A DNA stretch of 7,778 nt from JBEKSX01 sp049516635. Lineage in GTDB: Bacteria > Bacteroidota > Ignavibacteria > Tepidaquicellales > OLB5. The DNA is taken from positions 1-7,778 of the forward strand of contig JBEKSX010000111.1 in NCBI GenBank assembly GCA_049516635.1, given 5' to 3'. How positions within the stretch are numbered: position 1 is the stretch's first letter; every line of letters starts with the position of its first letter. This document shows, one piece after another, positions 1 to 6,068 of this stretch. A program made the translations under genes and the position numbers. Below the pieces are notes generated by a model that was not told where the DNA came from, ran no database searches, and saw only the letters and a program-made list of their open reading frames with translations.

Positions 1-238
1 TGGAAGGAGGATATTCAGAATGGCTTTTCCTGATGATAATATTTGAGTCAAGAGAAAAAGAAAAAGAAAAATACCCTGTGCCTACTCCCGGTTTCCCGCT
101 GCCTTCACCTGTCCAGTCCCCGATAAGATAAGACAAGTATTGAAGCGGATCGGATACGGATTCCTTTTGAGCTAGCAATGTACTGTTGAAATAACCGAAT
201 AGCATAACGAATGAAATGATTAAAGATAAAATTTTCAT
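1..238 (-). CDS. Exported protein of unknown function, N-terminal part (cut by window edge)
   Basis: An open frame of 79 codons starts at ATG 236-238 and runs off the left edge without a stop. Residues 1-23 (MKILSLIISFV... ending STLLA) form a typical Sec signal peptide: Lys at position 2, a hydrophobic core, and likely cleavage after Ala23 before QKE. The mature start contains LSYLIGDWTGEGSGKPG (residues 35-51) followed by an alternating aromatic/Ser strand (YFSFSFSL). The L-x-G-x-W-x-G-x-G pattern resembles the first strand of small lipocalin-like or nitrobindin-like beta-barrels and DUF1579-type proteins. That likeness is an inference from memory and the ligand is unknown. The gene follows the PiT stop codon after 58 bp. 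I see no clear Shine-Dalgarno sequence or terminator in that gap, so co-transcription with PiT is possible but not shown. The start is supported by the signal peptide; an in-frame ATG at codon 12 would destroy it. Confidence 0.75.
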   Translation of the reverse strand, partial: MKILSLIISFVMLFGYFNSTLLAQKESVSDPLQYLSYLIGDWTGEGSGKPGVGTGYFSFSFSLDSNIIIRKSHSEYPPS

Positions 239-296
239 GAAGATGTGAATGATTTTGAAAAAAATATGTAAAGATGTAAAAAGAATTGTTGAATCC

Positions 297-1283
297 TCAT
301 ACGAACCAGCTTACAGCAATATAAACTAGCGCTCCCATGATTCCCGCGAACGGTATCGTAAGTATCCACGCCCATACTATCTTACCTGCAACACCCCATC
401 TGACCGCAGAAAGCCGTTTCACACTGCCTACACCTACTATCGCACCAGTAATAGTATGCGTTGTGCTGACGGGTATGCCCATCAGGGCTGTCCCGATGAG
501 TGTTGCTGCTCCCGCAAACTCCGCACAGAAACCGTCTATCGGTCTTAACTTTGTTATTTTCATGCCCATCGTTCTCACGATCCTCCATCCTCCGAACATA
601 GTACCAAGTGCTATAGCTGCATGGCACAGCAAAACCACGTAGAAAGGAACATAAAAATGATCGAGATATTTAGCAGTAACAAGCACGCCCACTATTACGC
701 CCATAGTTTTTTGAGCATCATTTGTTCCGTGACCGAAACTATAAAATCCTGCTGAGACCAACTGCAGCTTTCTGAAAATACTATCCACTTTTCGAGGTTT
801 CTGGTTGCGGACAATCCAGGTTGTCAGGAGCATGTTAAACAACCCTATGACAAGCCCGAGCATCGGAGCAATGAAGATAAACATGACTATTTTTATCCAC
901 CCGCTGATTATCAGCACACCAAAACCAAGTTTAACAACTGCTGCTCCCCCGTACCCGCCTATCAAAGCATGGGATGAACTTACGGGAATAGCAAAATACC
1001 ATGTAAGGAGATTCCAGAAGATAGCGCCAACGAGTCCCGATGCTATGATGTAAATATCAATGACCTCGATATTCACGATGCCGCTTCCGATGGTCTTTGC
1101 TACATTGACATCCAGCGTGAAGGCAGCCACGAAATTAAAGAATGCTGCGAATAAGACCGCTTTCTGGGGTGAAAGAACCTGAGTTGAAACTATGGTAGCA
1201 ATAGAATTAGCGGAATCATGAAACCCGTTCAGAAAATCGAATATCAATGCTATCAGGATTACAATGAGTACAAGCTCCAGCAT
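297..1283 (-). CDS. pit: Inorganic phosphate transporter, PiT family (low-affinity permease)
   Basis: A 328-residue, very hydrophobic inner-membrane permease of the PiT family (PF01384), which takes up phosphate or a metal-phosphate complex driven by a cation gradient. Both inverted halves carry the family signature. The first half has GFHDSAN at 20-26 and PVSSSHALIGG at 100-110; the second has GHGTNDAQKTMG at 184-195 and IPVSTTHTITGA at 270-281. The paired Asn-Asp/His-Asp and Ser-Ser-His/Thr-Thr-His motifs are those expected for substrate handling. The length is short relative to E. coli PitA (about 500 residues) but normal for the compact bacterial/archaeal type paired with DUF47 proteins. 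ATG 1281-1283 lies 3 bp after the stop of the DUF47 gene, in the same frame, with no separate ribosome-binding site, so translation is probably coupled. The symbol is given by family; cation and affinity cannot be read from sequence. Confidence 0.93.
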   Translation of the reverse strand: MLELVLIVILIALIFDFLNGFHDSANSIATIVSTQVLSPQKAVLFAAFFNFVAAFTLDVNVAKTIGSGIVNIEVIDIYIIASGLVGAIFWNLLTWYFAIPVSSSHALIGGYGGAAVVKLGFGVLIISGWIKIVMFIFIAPMLGLVIGLFNMLLTTWIVRNQKPRKVDSIFRKLQLVSAGFYSFGHGTNDAQKTMGVIVGVLVTAKYLDHFYVPFYVVLLCHAAIALGTMFGGWRIVRTMGMKITKLRPIDGFCAEFAGAATLIGTALMGIPVSTTHTITGAIVGVGSVKRLSAVRWGVAGKIVWAWILTIPFAGIMGALVYIAVSWFV

Positions 1284-1286
1284 AAT

Positions 1287-1904
1287 CTAAATATTTTTTA
1301 TCAGTATCCCTTCTATTACGATTGTTGCTGTCTGGCACCTGTCGACCGCTCTTTCGATATTTTCCAGGATTTCTTTCTTCTTTATCAGCTCTCTGACATC
1401 ATTTTCGTTCTCGAAGAGGTCGGAAATCGATTCCCGGAAGACCATATCTCCTTCGGTCTCAAGGTTCCTTATCTGCACAAGCTTATCGAAAATATTATCG
1501 TGGTCCTTCAGGCTTTTTACCGCTTCAGTAAGAAGTATAACCTGTGAGAGTAATATTTCCGAAAGCTGGGGTCCGAAAGCCATCGGCTTTTGTATCTTAT
1601 AGAGATGCACACGTGTAGCAATAGCATCGATGCCGTCAATGATATTGTCGAGCGAGTTTGTCAGCTCATGAATATCTTCACGGTCTATCGGAGTAATGAA
1701 GGTCTCGTTGAGCTCGTGTATTATCTGATGGGTAAACTCATCACATTTATTTTCCAGTATGTGTATCCTGCTCGCATCTTCTGCAATGTGATCATGATTG
1801 ATAAGCATCTGGTTGAGAAGTGTTGCACCTTCAAGTATGCTGGTGGCAAGCTCTGTGAGTAATTCGTAAAATTTCTCCTGTTTCGGAAAGAATTTTTTAA
1901 ACAA
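1287..1904 (-). CDS. DUF47 / PhoU-like phosphate transport regulator (PiT partner), TTG start
   Basis: A 205-residue, soluble, mostly helical protein of the DUF47 (PhoU_div, PF01865) family. The features match the family: N-terminal FKKFFPKQEKFYELL, an acidic centre with LENKCDEFTHQII (50-62) and DREDIHELTNSLDNIIDGID (74-93), a LETEGD block at 148-153, and the C-terminal AVDRCQTATIVIEGILIKNI (186-205). Members are commonly encoded next to PiT permeases and are thought to control them; S. meliloti orfA-pit is a known example of such a pair. The start is TTG at 1902-1904. The upstream frame closes at a TAA after 6 more codons with no ATG or GTG, and the next in-frame ATG is codon 33, which would remove the conserved N-terminus. 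No Shine-Dalgarno sequence is visible. The gene opens a two-gene unit with PiT and is preceded by a Pho-box-like repeat region. Confidence 0.88.
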   Translation of the reverse strand: MFKKFFPKQEKFYELLTELATSILEGATLLNQMLINHDHIAEDASRIHILENKCDEFTHQIIHELNETFITPIDREDIHELTNSLDNIIDGIDAIATRVHLYKIQKPMAFGPQLSEILLSQVILLTEAVKSLKDHDNIFDKLVQIRNLETEGDMVFRESISDLFENENDVRELIKKKEILENIERAVDRCQTATIVIEGILIKNI

Positions 1905-1942
1905 AGTATATTTATTATTTATTTATAAATTATTCGTTAGGA

Positions 1943-1948
1943 TTTATA
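1943..1948 (-). promoter_or_regulatory. Possible -10 element before the DUF47-PiT unit
   Basis: The minus strand reads TATAAA here, 14 bp downstream of the last Pho-box-like hexamer and about 38 bp before the TTG start. It is a plausible -10 hexamer, but the whole gap is AT-rich, so chance matches are expected. Confidence 0.3.
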
Positions 1949-1962
1949 GAGAAATGTCAGCT

Positions 1963-2002
1963 AATTAACCGATCTGTAAAAGAACAGTTAACTTTTAGCT
2001 AA
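1963..2002 (-). promoter_or_regulatory. Pho-box-like direct repeats before DUF47-PiT
   Basis: On the minus strand the hexamers TTAGCT, TTAACT and TTTACA begin at 2002, 1991 and 1980, exactly 11 bp apart. A fourth, TTAATT, begins at 1968 after a 12-bp step. The core ACAGATCGGTTAAT is nearly identical to ACAGATCGTTAAT in the stronger repeat array before the porin gene at 5173-5211. The 11-bp pitch fits sites for PhoB/PhoP-type regulators. The hexamers are more degenerate than in the porin array. Whether a regulator here would activate or repress cannot be told from sequence; PhoB is known to repress the orfA-pit pair in S. meliloti. Confidence 0.5.
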
Positions 2003-2104
2003 AATGCTATAAAGATTTGAAATATAAAAACCTAAAATTAAGATGTGTGCGGGAAAGATGGGGGGTAATTGGTTTTTAAGCAGAGTAAAAGACCGGGCTT
2101 TGTG

Positions 2105-2785
2105 CTACCTGTTCTCTTCTGATTTATAGTCTTCTTCTTTATGGCGGATAATTTCACCGCTGCAAAGATATACCACGTCTTCAGCTAAATTTGTTGCGGA
2201 ATCGGCAATCCGTTCAAGATTTTTCGAAATAGACCTGATGTTGAAATAATCTTTCGTCCGCTCCGGATTCTTTTCGGCAGATGCAATGGTTTTCAGGATC
2301 AACTGCCGTGTTAATTCATCAACCTCGTCATCTCCTGCACAGACCTCTTTTGCAAGATCCATATCCGTATTCACCAGAGAATCCAGGCTTTTTTTCACCA
2401 TCGCCTGTGTCTTTTCAGCTATTTCAGACAGGTCATTGACAAGGTCCATCATTACCTTGGTTGATAGAAATTTTCCTCTTTCAGCCATATTGGCAGCCAG
2501 ATCACCCATTCTCTCAAGATCATTGTTCATTTTCAGTACGGCAACTACAAATCTCAGCTCTTTTGCAACCGGCTGGTATAATGCCAGAATTTTTAAACAT
2601 TCTTCTTCAATAACTATTTCGAGCGAATCTATCTCCCTGTCCTTTTGTATTATTTCATTAGCAAGATTCTTATCCTGGCGCTGAAGAGCAAGCATAGCCC
2701 TTTGTATCTGCTCCTCCACGATAGCCCCCAGGCTTAATATCAGTTTCTTTAAATTATCTATCTCTCTTTGCCAGTAATGAAGCAT
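2105..2785 (-). CDS. phoU: Phosphate transport system regulatory protein PhoU
   Basis: A 226-residue cytoplasmic helical protein with the usual PhoU length and two tandem three-helix repeats. Each repeat carries the E-x-x-x-D metal-binding motif: LERMGDLAANMAE at 90-102 (E91, D95) and LERIADSATNLAE at 190-202 (E191, D195), the latter followed by DVVYLCSGE. PhoU couples the state of the PstSCAB transporter to the PhoR-type sensor kinase and restrains the phosphate-starvation response when phosphate is plentiful. The start at ATG 2783-2785 has a strong AAGGAG six bases upstream. The gene lies 12 bp after pstB and is almost certainly co-transcribed with it. The last 15 residues are charged and probably disordered. 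No sensor kinase or response regulator gene is in the window. Confidence 0.95.
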   Translation of the reverse strand: MLHYWQREIDNLKKLILSLGAIVEEQIQRAMLALQRQDKNLANEIIQKDREIDSLEIVIEEECLKILALYQPVAKELRFVVAVLKMNNDLERMGDLAANMAERGKFLSTKVMMDLVNDLSEIAEKTQAMVKKSLDSLVNTDMDLAKEVCAGDDEVDELTRQLILKTIASAEKNPERTKDYFNIRSISKNLERIADSATNLAEDVVYLCSGEIIRHKEEDYKSEENR

Positions 2786-2791
2786 TTTTAA

Positions 2792-2797
2792 CTCCTT
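2792..2797 (-). promoter_or_regulatory. Ribosome-binding site of phoU, abutting the pstB stop codon
   Basis: The minus strand reads AAGGAG with a 6-base spacer to the phoU ATG. It directly follows the pstB stop TAA (2798-2800), so ribosomes ending pstB finish on the phoU initiation site, which favours coupled translation. Confidence 0.8.
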
Positions 2798-3577
2798 TTA
2801 ACCGAACCTGCCGGTTATATAATCTTCTGTTTGTTTTTTATTTGGTTTCGTAAAAATTATTTCCGTTTCACCGAATTCAACAAGATATCCTTCAAAGAAA
2901 AATGCAGTGTAGTCTGATACTCTCGATGCCTGCTGCATATTATGTGTAACAATCACTATTGTATAATCCTTTCGAAGCTGTGATATGAGGTCCTCAATTC
3001 TCGCCGTAGATTTGGGATCGAGGGCTGAAGCAGGTTCATCCATGAGGAGTATTTCCGGTTCGACAGCCAGAGCCCGTGCAATACATAATCTCTGCTGCTG
3101 TCCGCCGGACAGCCCGAGTGCATTTTCATGGAGCCTGTCCTTCACTTCGTCCCACAGAGCGGAACGCACCAGGCAGGTTTCCACTATTTCCCTGAGCCTC
3201 GTTTTATCCTTGACGCCGTGAATTCGCGGTCCAAATGCAACATTATCATAAATCGATTTCGGGAATGGGTTAGATTTCTGAAATATCATACCGACTTTTT
3301 TGCGGAGGGTAACAACATCGGTATCATTATCATAAATATCCTTCCCATCTATCAAAACTTTTCCTTCAAGTCTTGTATCATCGATAAGATCGTTCATCCT
3401 GTTCAAAGTGCGGAGAAAAGTTGATTTGCCGCAGCCCGATGGTCCGATAAGTGCGGTTACCTTATTTTCAGGAATTACAAGGTCTATATCAAATAAAGCT
3501 TGAGTATTACCGTAATAAAAATTTAAGTGTTCAACATCAATTTTTCTGGAATTATTAGAATTCAAACTGCCAAACAT
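2798..3577 (-). CDS. pstB: Phosphate ABC transporter ATP-binding protein PstB
   Basis: A 259-residue ABC ATPase that powers phosphate import by the PstC-PstA permease at the inner membrane. All catalytic motifs are intact: Walker A GPSGCGKST (45-53), Q-loop Q100, signature LSGGQQQR (156-163), Walker B ILLMDEP (176-182), D-loop SALD (184-187) and switch His212. The stretch QKSNPFPKSIYDNV after the Q-loop, the TLNRMNDLI segment after Walker A and the C-terminal EDYITGRFG are specific to PstB among ABC ATPases. Unusually, pstB is separated from pstA by a porin gene and a hairpin. The start ATG 3575-3577 has a good AAGGAG, but 16 bases away. No other usable in-frame start lies between them. The gene is followed closely by phoU. 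Confidence 0.97.
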   Translation of the reverse strand: MFGSLNSNNSRKIDVEHLNFYYGNTQALFDIDLVIPENKVTALIGPSGCGKSTFLRTLNRMNDLIDDTRLEGKVLIDGKDIYDNDTDVVTLRKKVGMIFQKSNPFPKSIYDNVAFGPRIHGVKDKTRLREIVETCLVRSALWDEVKDRLHENALGLSGGQQQRLCIARALAVEPEILLMDEPASALDPKSTARIEDLISQLRKDYTIVIVTHNMQQASRVSDYTAFFFEGYLVEFGETEIIFTKPNKKQTEDYITGRFG

Positions 3578-3593
3578 ATCAAATAATATATTT

Positions 3594-3599
3594 CTCCTT
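3594..3599 (-). promoter_or_regulatory. Distant Shine-Dalgarno sequence of pstB
   Basis: The minus strand reads AAGGAG, but 16 bases separate it from the pstB ATG, against the usual 5-9. The in-frame codons between are AAT, ATA, TTA, TTT and GAT, so none is a standard start. Either the spacing reduces translation or the spacer is structured or not used. Confidence 0.5.
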
Positions 3600-3666
3600 T
3601 ATTCCCGAAACTGCAGCCGTAAGGAAATTAAAAATAGTAATAAATCCTCTCGTAAGAAATAAATAA

Positions 3667-3698
3667 ACCGGGCACCCGGAAAAAACCGCATACCCGGT
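3667..3698 (-). terminator. Terminator-like hairpin between porin and pstB
   Basis: On the minus strand two 13-base arms, ACCGGGTATGCGG and CCGGGTGCCCGGT, flank a loop of six T. They pair along their whole length except for one G-G mismatch, with two G-U wobbles. The transcript then continues TTATTTATTTCTTA, a moderately U-rich tail. The hairpin begins 29 bases after the porin stop codon. It looks like a rho-independent terminator or partial attenuator that would lower pstB-phoU expression relative to the porin. It could also protect the 3' end of porin mRNA. The interrupted U-tract makes full termination uncertain. Confidence 0.6.
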
Positions 3699-3727
3699 AA
3701 TATCATGATAACTGTAAATAGAGCATA

Positions 3728-5083
3728 TTAAAATTCAAGAATACCGTGAACAAGCAATCTCGCATCCGTCTTCGTAGTAGAACCGTCATATTTTACAATG
3801 TACTGGCTCTGGTAAGTCGTAGCTTGATAAGTGATACCCAGAGTACATACTTTAGTAGGTTTATATGCTAATCCCAGTATCAATAAAGTCTGCTTATCAG
3901 TATTATTGTTGAAAGAAGTGGTTGAAGTGTTATCATTTCCCGTATTCGGGTCAAACATATCGAACCTTGCAACAAGCATTAATTTTTCGTTCAGCTGCTC
4001 GACGGGAGGATTAAATTCCAGCCATGCGGAAAGTCCTGTTGATGAAGCTTTAAGCAGAGAATCGGGTTTTGCTGCGGAATAAGGATCCTGATTAGATTGG
4101 GCGCTGAATTCACCTCCGACCTTAATGAACCCGAACTTCTTCATGTTATATTTGAAACTGACCATACCGCCGAAACGATTCCTGACATACTGAGCACCTA
4201 CAATACCGTTGGATGGATTAACCGTCATATCTTCACCGTTTGCTAATTTACCGATATAAGCAAATCCTCCGAGAGTTAGATCAGCTATTCCGTCAATTCT
4301 GTCCTTGCCTTTTTTCTTTTGTGCATCCATCTTCTTATTGATCTGGGTAACTAAAGGATGAATAAACAGAGAACCCATGAAATCTTTGAACCTATTATCG
4401 AAGGTCAGGTTTCTGTAACCATTCCCGTTGAACACGTTCGTGTATAATTCACCGTATCCTTTGGGGAGCATTAAAGATCCTTCCAAACCCATATCGGCTG
4501 AAGAGAAGTAGGATCCGGTTGTTTTTGTTATCGTATTTCCGCTTCTAGGTGCTGAAGTGGTATAAGAATAATCCGTGAGCGTTTTTGCGAAACCTCTATA
4601 GCCCCAGTATTTTTCGATATTTGCTATCCACCTGTTAGGAATAATTCCTATGGTTAAGTCGACTGCAATTCCTGATTCATGTTTAAAAGCAGTCCAGTCA
4701 ACCCAGGCATATTTCAAGCCCAGCATATATTGTGTTGTTCCGCCCTGGTCTTTGAACGAGAATACATCGGGTGTAATTCTTCCTTTTACGTTCGGTGCAA
4801 GTGAAGCAAGTACGTTGATATAAGCTCTTTCTATGTAGAAAGAGTTCATGCTGGTCTCGAACTGGTTCTTCGTAGGATTATAGCCAAACGCTGAATTTGA
4901 GTTCACACCATTGGCGGAAGTATCTATCTTCGAAATAAAGTTTGCGTTGTCAACATTGAATTCCCATCCTGTAAATATTACGCCGCCTATCTTTACCTCC
5001 GGTTTGAATTCATCCTTGCTCTGACCAAACATCAAGGACACGCATGCTAATAATAAGAAAATAGAAAATAAGTGTTTTTTCAT
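3728..5083 (-). CDS. Outer-membrane porin, probably phosphate-selective (OprO/OprP-like)
   Basis: A 451-residue exported protein. Residues 1-20 form a Sec signal peptide (MKKHLFSIFLLLACVSLMFG, likely cut before QSKDE). The mature part is rich in Tyr, Phe, Gly and Asn, with alternating strands typical of a beta-barrel: FYIERAYINVLASL (82-95), YMLGLKYAWVDW (119-130), LTIGIIPNRWI (143-153) and LMLVARFDMFDPN (368-380). It ends VHGILEF, with the C-terminal Phe expected for Bam-dependent barrels. The IERAYI...KGRITPD arrangement and overall length fit phosphate-selective porin O/P-like proteins. A basic stretch at 250-262 (KKMDAQKKKGKDR) could help attract anions, but this is inference. Its place between pstA and pstB and the Pho-box-like promoter strongly suggest that it lets phosphate through the outer membrane during starvation. 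The ATG has AGGAG six bases upstream. Substrate is inferred from context. Confidence 0.85.
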   Translation of the reverse strand: MKKHLFSIFLLLACVSLMFGQSKDEFKPEVKIGGVIFTGWEFNVDNANFISKIDTSANGVNSNSAFGYNPTKNQFETSMNSFYIERAYINVLASLAPNVKGRITPDVFSFKDQGGTTQYMLGLKYAWVDWTAFKHESGIAVDLTIGIIPNRWIANIEKYWGYRGFAKTLTDYSYTTSAPRSGNTITKTTGSYFSSADMGLEGSLMLPKGYGELYTNVFNGNGYRNLTFDNRFKDFMGSLFIHPLVTQINKKMDAQKKKGKDRIDGIADLTLGGFAYIGKLANGEDMTVNPSNGIVGAQYVRNRFGGMVSFKYNMKKFGFIKVGGEFSAQSNQDPYSAAKPDSLLKASSTGLSAWLEFNPPVEQLNEKLMLVARFDMFDPNTGNDNTSTTSFNNNTDKQTLLILGLAYKPTKVCTLGITYQATTYQSQYIVKYDGSTTKTDARLLVHGILEF

Positions 5084-5089
5084 TTTGTT

Positions 5090-5094
5090 CTCCT
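5090..5094 (-). promoter_or_regulatory. Ribosome-binding site of the porin gene
   Basis: The minus strand reads AGGAG with a 6-base spacer before ATG 5081-5083. It fixes the porin start together with the signal peptide. Confidence 0.8.
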
Positions 5095-5155
5095 GATTGT
5101 TATTAAATTTTCATTAAATTTTTGCTCGATAAATTCTTATTTATTTAAAGCATAA

Positions 5156-5165
5156 CAAAAGTATA
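5156..5165 (-). promoter_or_regulatory. Promoter -10/-7 element of the porin gene
   Basis: The minus strand reads TATACTTTTG. It contains TATACT, one mismatch from the general -10 hexamer TATAAT, and TACTTTTG, a perfect match to the Bacteroidota -7 consensus TAnnTTTG. No obvious -35/-33 element stands at the usual distance; the Pho-box-like repeats occupy that place and end 7 bp upstream, as in activator-dependent Pho promoters. The predicted leader would be roughly 65-70 bases. Confidence 0.55.
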
Positions 5166-5172
5166 AAAAGTG

Positions 5173-5211
5173 TGTTACCTGCATATTAACGATCTGTTAA
5201 AAATTTATTAA
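5173..5211 (-). promoter_or_regulatory. Pho box: four 11-bp-spaced TTAACA-like direct repeats
   Basis: On the minus strand the hexamers TTAATA, TTAACA, TTAATA and GTAACA begin at 5211, 5200, 5189 and 5178. Each pair is separated by exactly 5 bp, giving a strict 11-bp period over four units. PhoB in Proteobacteria and PhoP in Bacillus bind direct repeats with this pitch as dimers on one DNA face, and TTAACA is the Bacillus-type hexamer. The last repeat ends 7 bp before the TATACT element, which suits activation. The site sits between pstA and the porin, making the porin the start of its own starvation-inducible unit. Binding is inferred. Confidence 0.7.
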
Positions 5212-5224
5212 GCAGTTTATACAA

Positions 5225-6067
5225 TTAAAACTTGACTTTCCATCTCTTAGCAAGCATTTTGGCGGAGATATTCAGAATTAATATCAGCAGAATGAGAATC
5301 AAGGAAGCACCCCAGGCAAGAGAATGCCATTCTTTATAAGGACTCGTTGCATATGTAAAAATGACGTGCGGCAGTGAGCTGATGGGCTTCATAACATCGA
5401 GGTTCATGAAAGGGCTGCCGAAAGCTGTAAAGAGCAAAGGTGCCGTTTCGCCAGCAATCCTCGCCACACCGAGCATTATCCCTGTTACTATACCATTCAT
5501 AGCTGCCGGCAATACGACCCTGATGATAGCAGCATAATATGGAACCCCCAATGCATATGCAGACTCCTTAAGGGAAAAAGGAAGGAGCTTTAAAGTTTCT
5601 TCCGTAGATGTAATGATCAAGGGAAGCATCATGATGGAAAGTGCTGCACCTCCCGAGAGTGCCGAAAAACTTCCCATTTGTTTTACTATCCACAGGTAGG
5701 CGATCATGCCTATTACAATAGAAGGTGTCCCTTGCAAAACATCCACTCCCAGCCTAACGTAATAAGTAAATTTCTTTTTTTGAAATTCGGTCAGGTAGAT
5801 ACCGAGTGCAATTCCGAATGGAATTGCAATAAGCGAAGCTATAAAAATGAGCTCGAAAGTTCCGATTATCGCATTTGCTATTCCTCCTCCCGTTTCACCC
5901 ACCGGTTTTGGCAAATTAAATATAAAGCCCCAGTTCAGAGAGGATATTCCCTCTTTTACTATATAAAATAAAATCAGAAGAAGGGGAACTGCCAGCAGGA
6001 CCGCGAACGTAAAAACGAGATACTTAAATATATTATTTTTGATTTTTCTGATAATAAGGTTGCTCAT
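5225..6067 (-). CDS. pstA: Phosphate ABC transporter permease PstA
   Basis: A 280-residue inner-membrane permease subunit that pairs with PstC to form the phosphate channel. The first membrane helix lies at about 15-37, and the remaining segments are typical of the MetI-like fold. The LQGTPSIVIG motif (111-120) and GETAPLLFTAFGSPF (206-220) are characteristic of PstA. The coupling EAA loop is ESAYALGVPYY...LPAAMNGIVTG (168-196), which docks onto PstB. Length agrees with the family (E. coli PstA is about 296). ATG 6065-6067 lies one base after the pstC stop TGA, so the two are translationally coupled. The gene ends the pstS-pstC-pstA block; its stop lies about 14 bp upstream of the Pho-box array, and no terminator is seen between them. 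Confidence 0.96.
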   Translation of the reverse strand: MSNLIIRKIKNNIFKYLVFTFAVLLAVPLLLILFYIVKEGISSLNWGFIFNLPKPVGETGGGIANAIIGTFELIFIASLIAIPFGIALGIYLTEFQKKKFTYYVRLGVDVLQGTPSIVIGMIAYLWIVKQMGSFSALSGGAALSIMMLPLIITSTEETLKLLPFSLKESAYALGVPYYAAIIRVVLPAAMNGIVTGIMLGVARIAGETAPLLFTAFGSPFMNLDVMKPISSLPHVIFTYATSPYKEWHSLAWGASLILILLILILNISAKMLAKRWKVKF

Positions 6068-6068
6068 A

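Noticed and set aside
257..280. TTTACAT-C-TTTACAT direct repeat on the minus strand before the exported-protein gene
   Set aside because: The hexamer resembles a Pho-box unit, but the period is 8 bp rather than 11 and only two copies exist in a T-rich stretch.
337..1053. Plus-strand open frames across the PiT gene
   Set aside because: They are antisense to a gene with all PiT motifs intact, lack recognisable domains or ribosome-binding sites, and are shadows of its codon pattern. The same holds for the other antisense frames over the DUF47, phoU, pstB, porin, pstA and pstC genes.
2041..2104. Terminator after phoU
   Set aside because: AAGC...GCTT on the minus strand gives only four pairs with a 15-base loop and no T-run, so no intrinsic terminator can be supported there.
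3587..3727. A further Pho box or promoter before pstB
   Set aside because: TTAATA and TTTACA occur near 3719-3731 but are 13 bp apart with no third in-phase unit, and they overlap the porin stop. No TAnnTTTG element follows at a sensible distance.
5039..5083. Lipoprotein signal in the porin (LLAC at residues 11-14)
   Set aside because: The Cys is followed by more hydrophobic residues (VSLMFG) and position -2 is Leu. A signal peptidase I site before QSKDE fits better, and the protein is a C-terminal-Phe beta-barrel.
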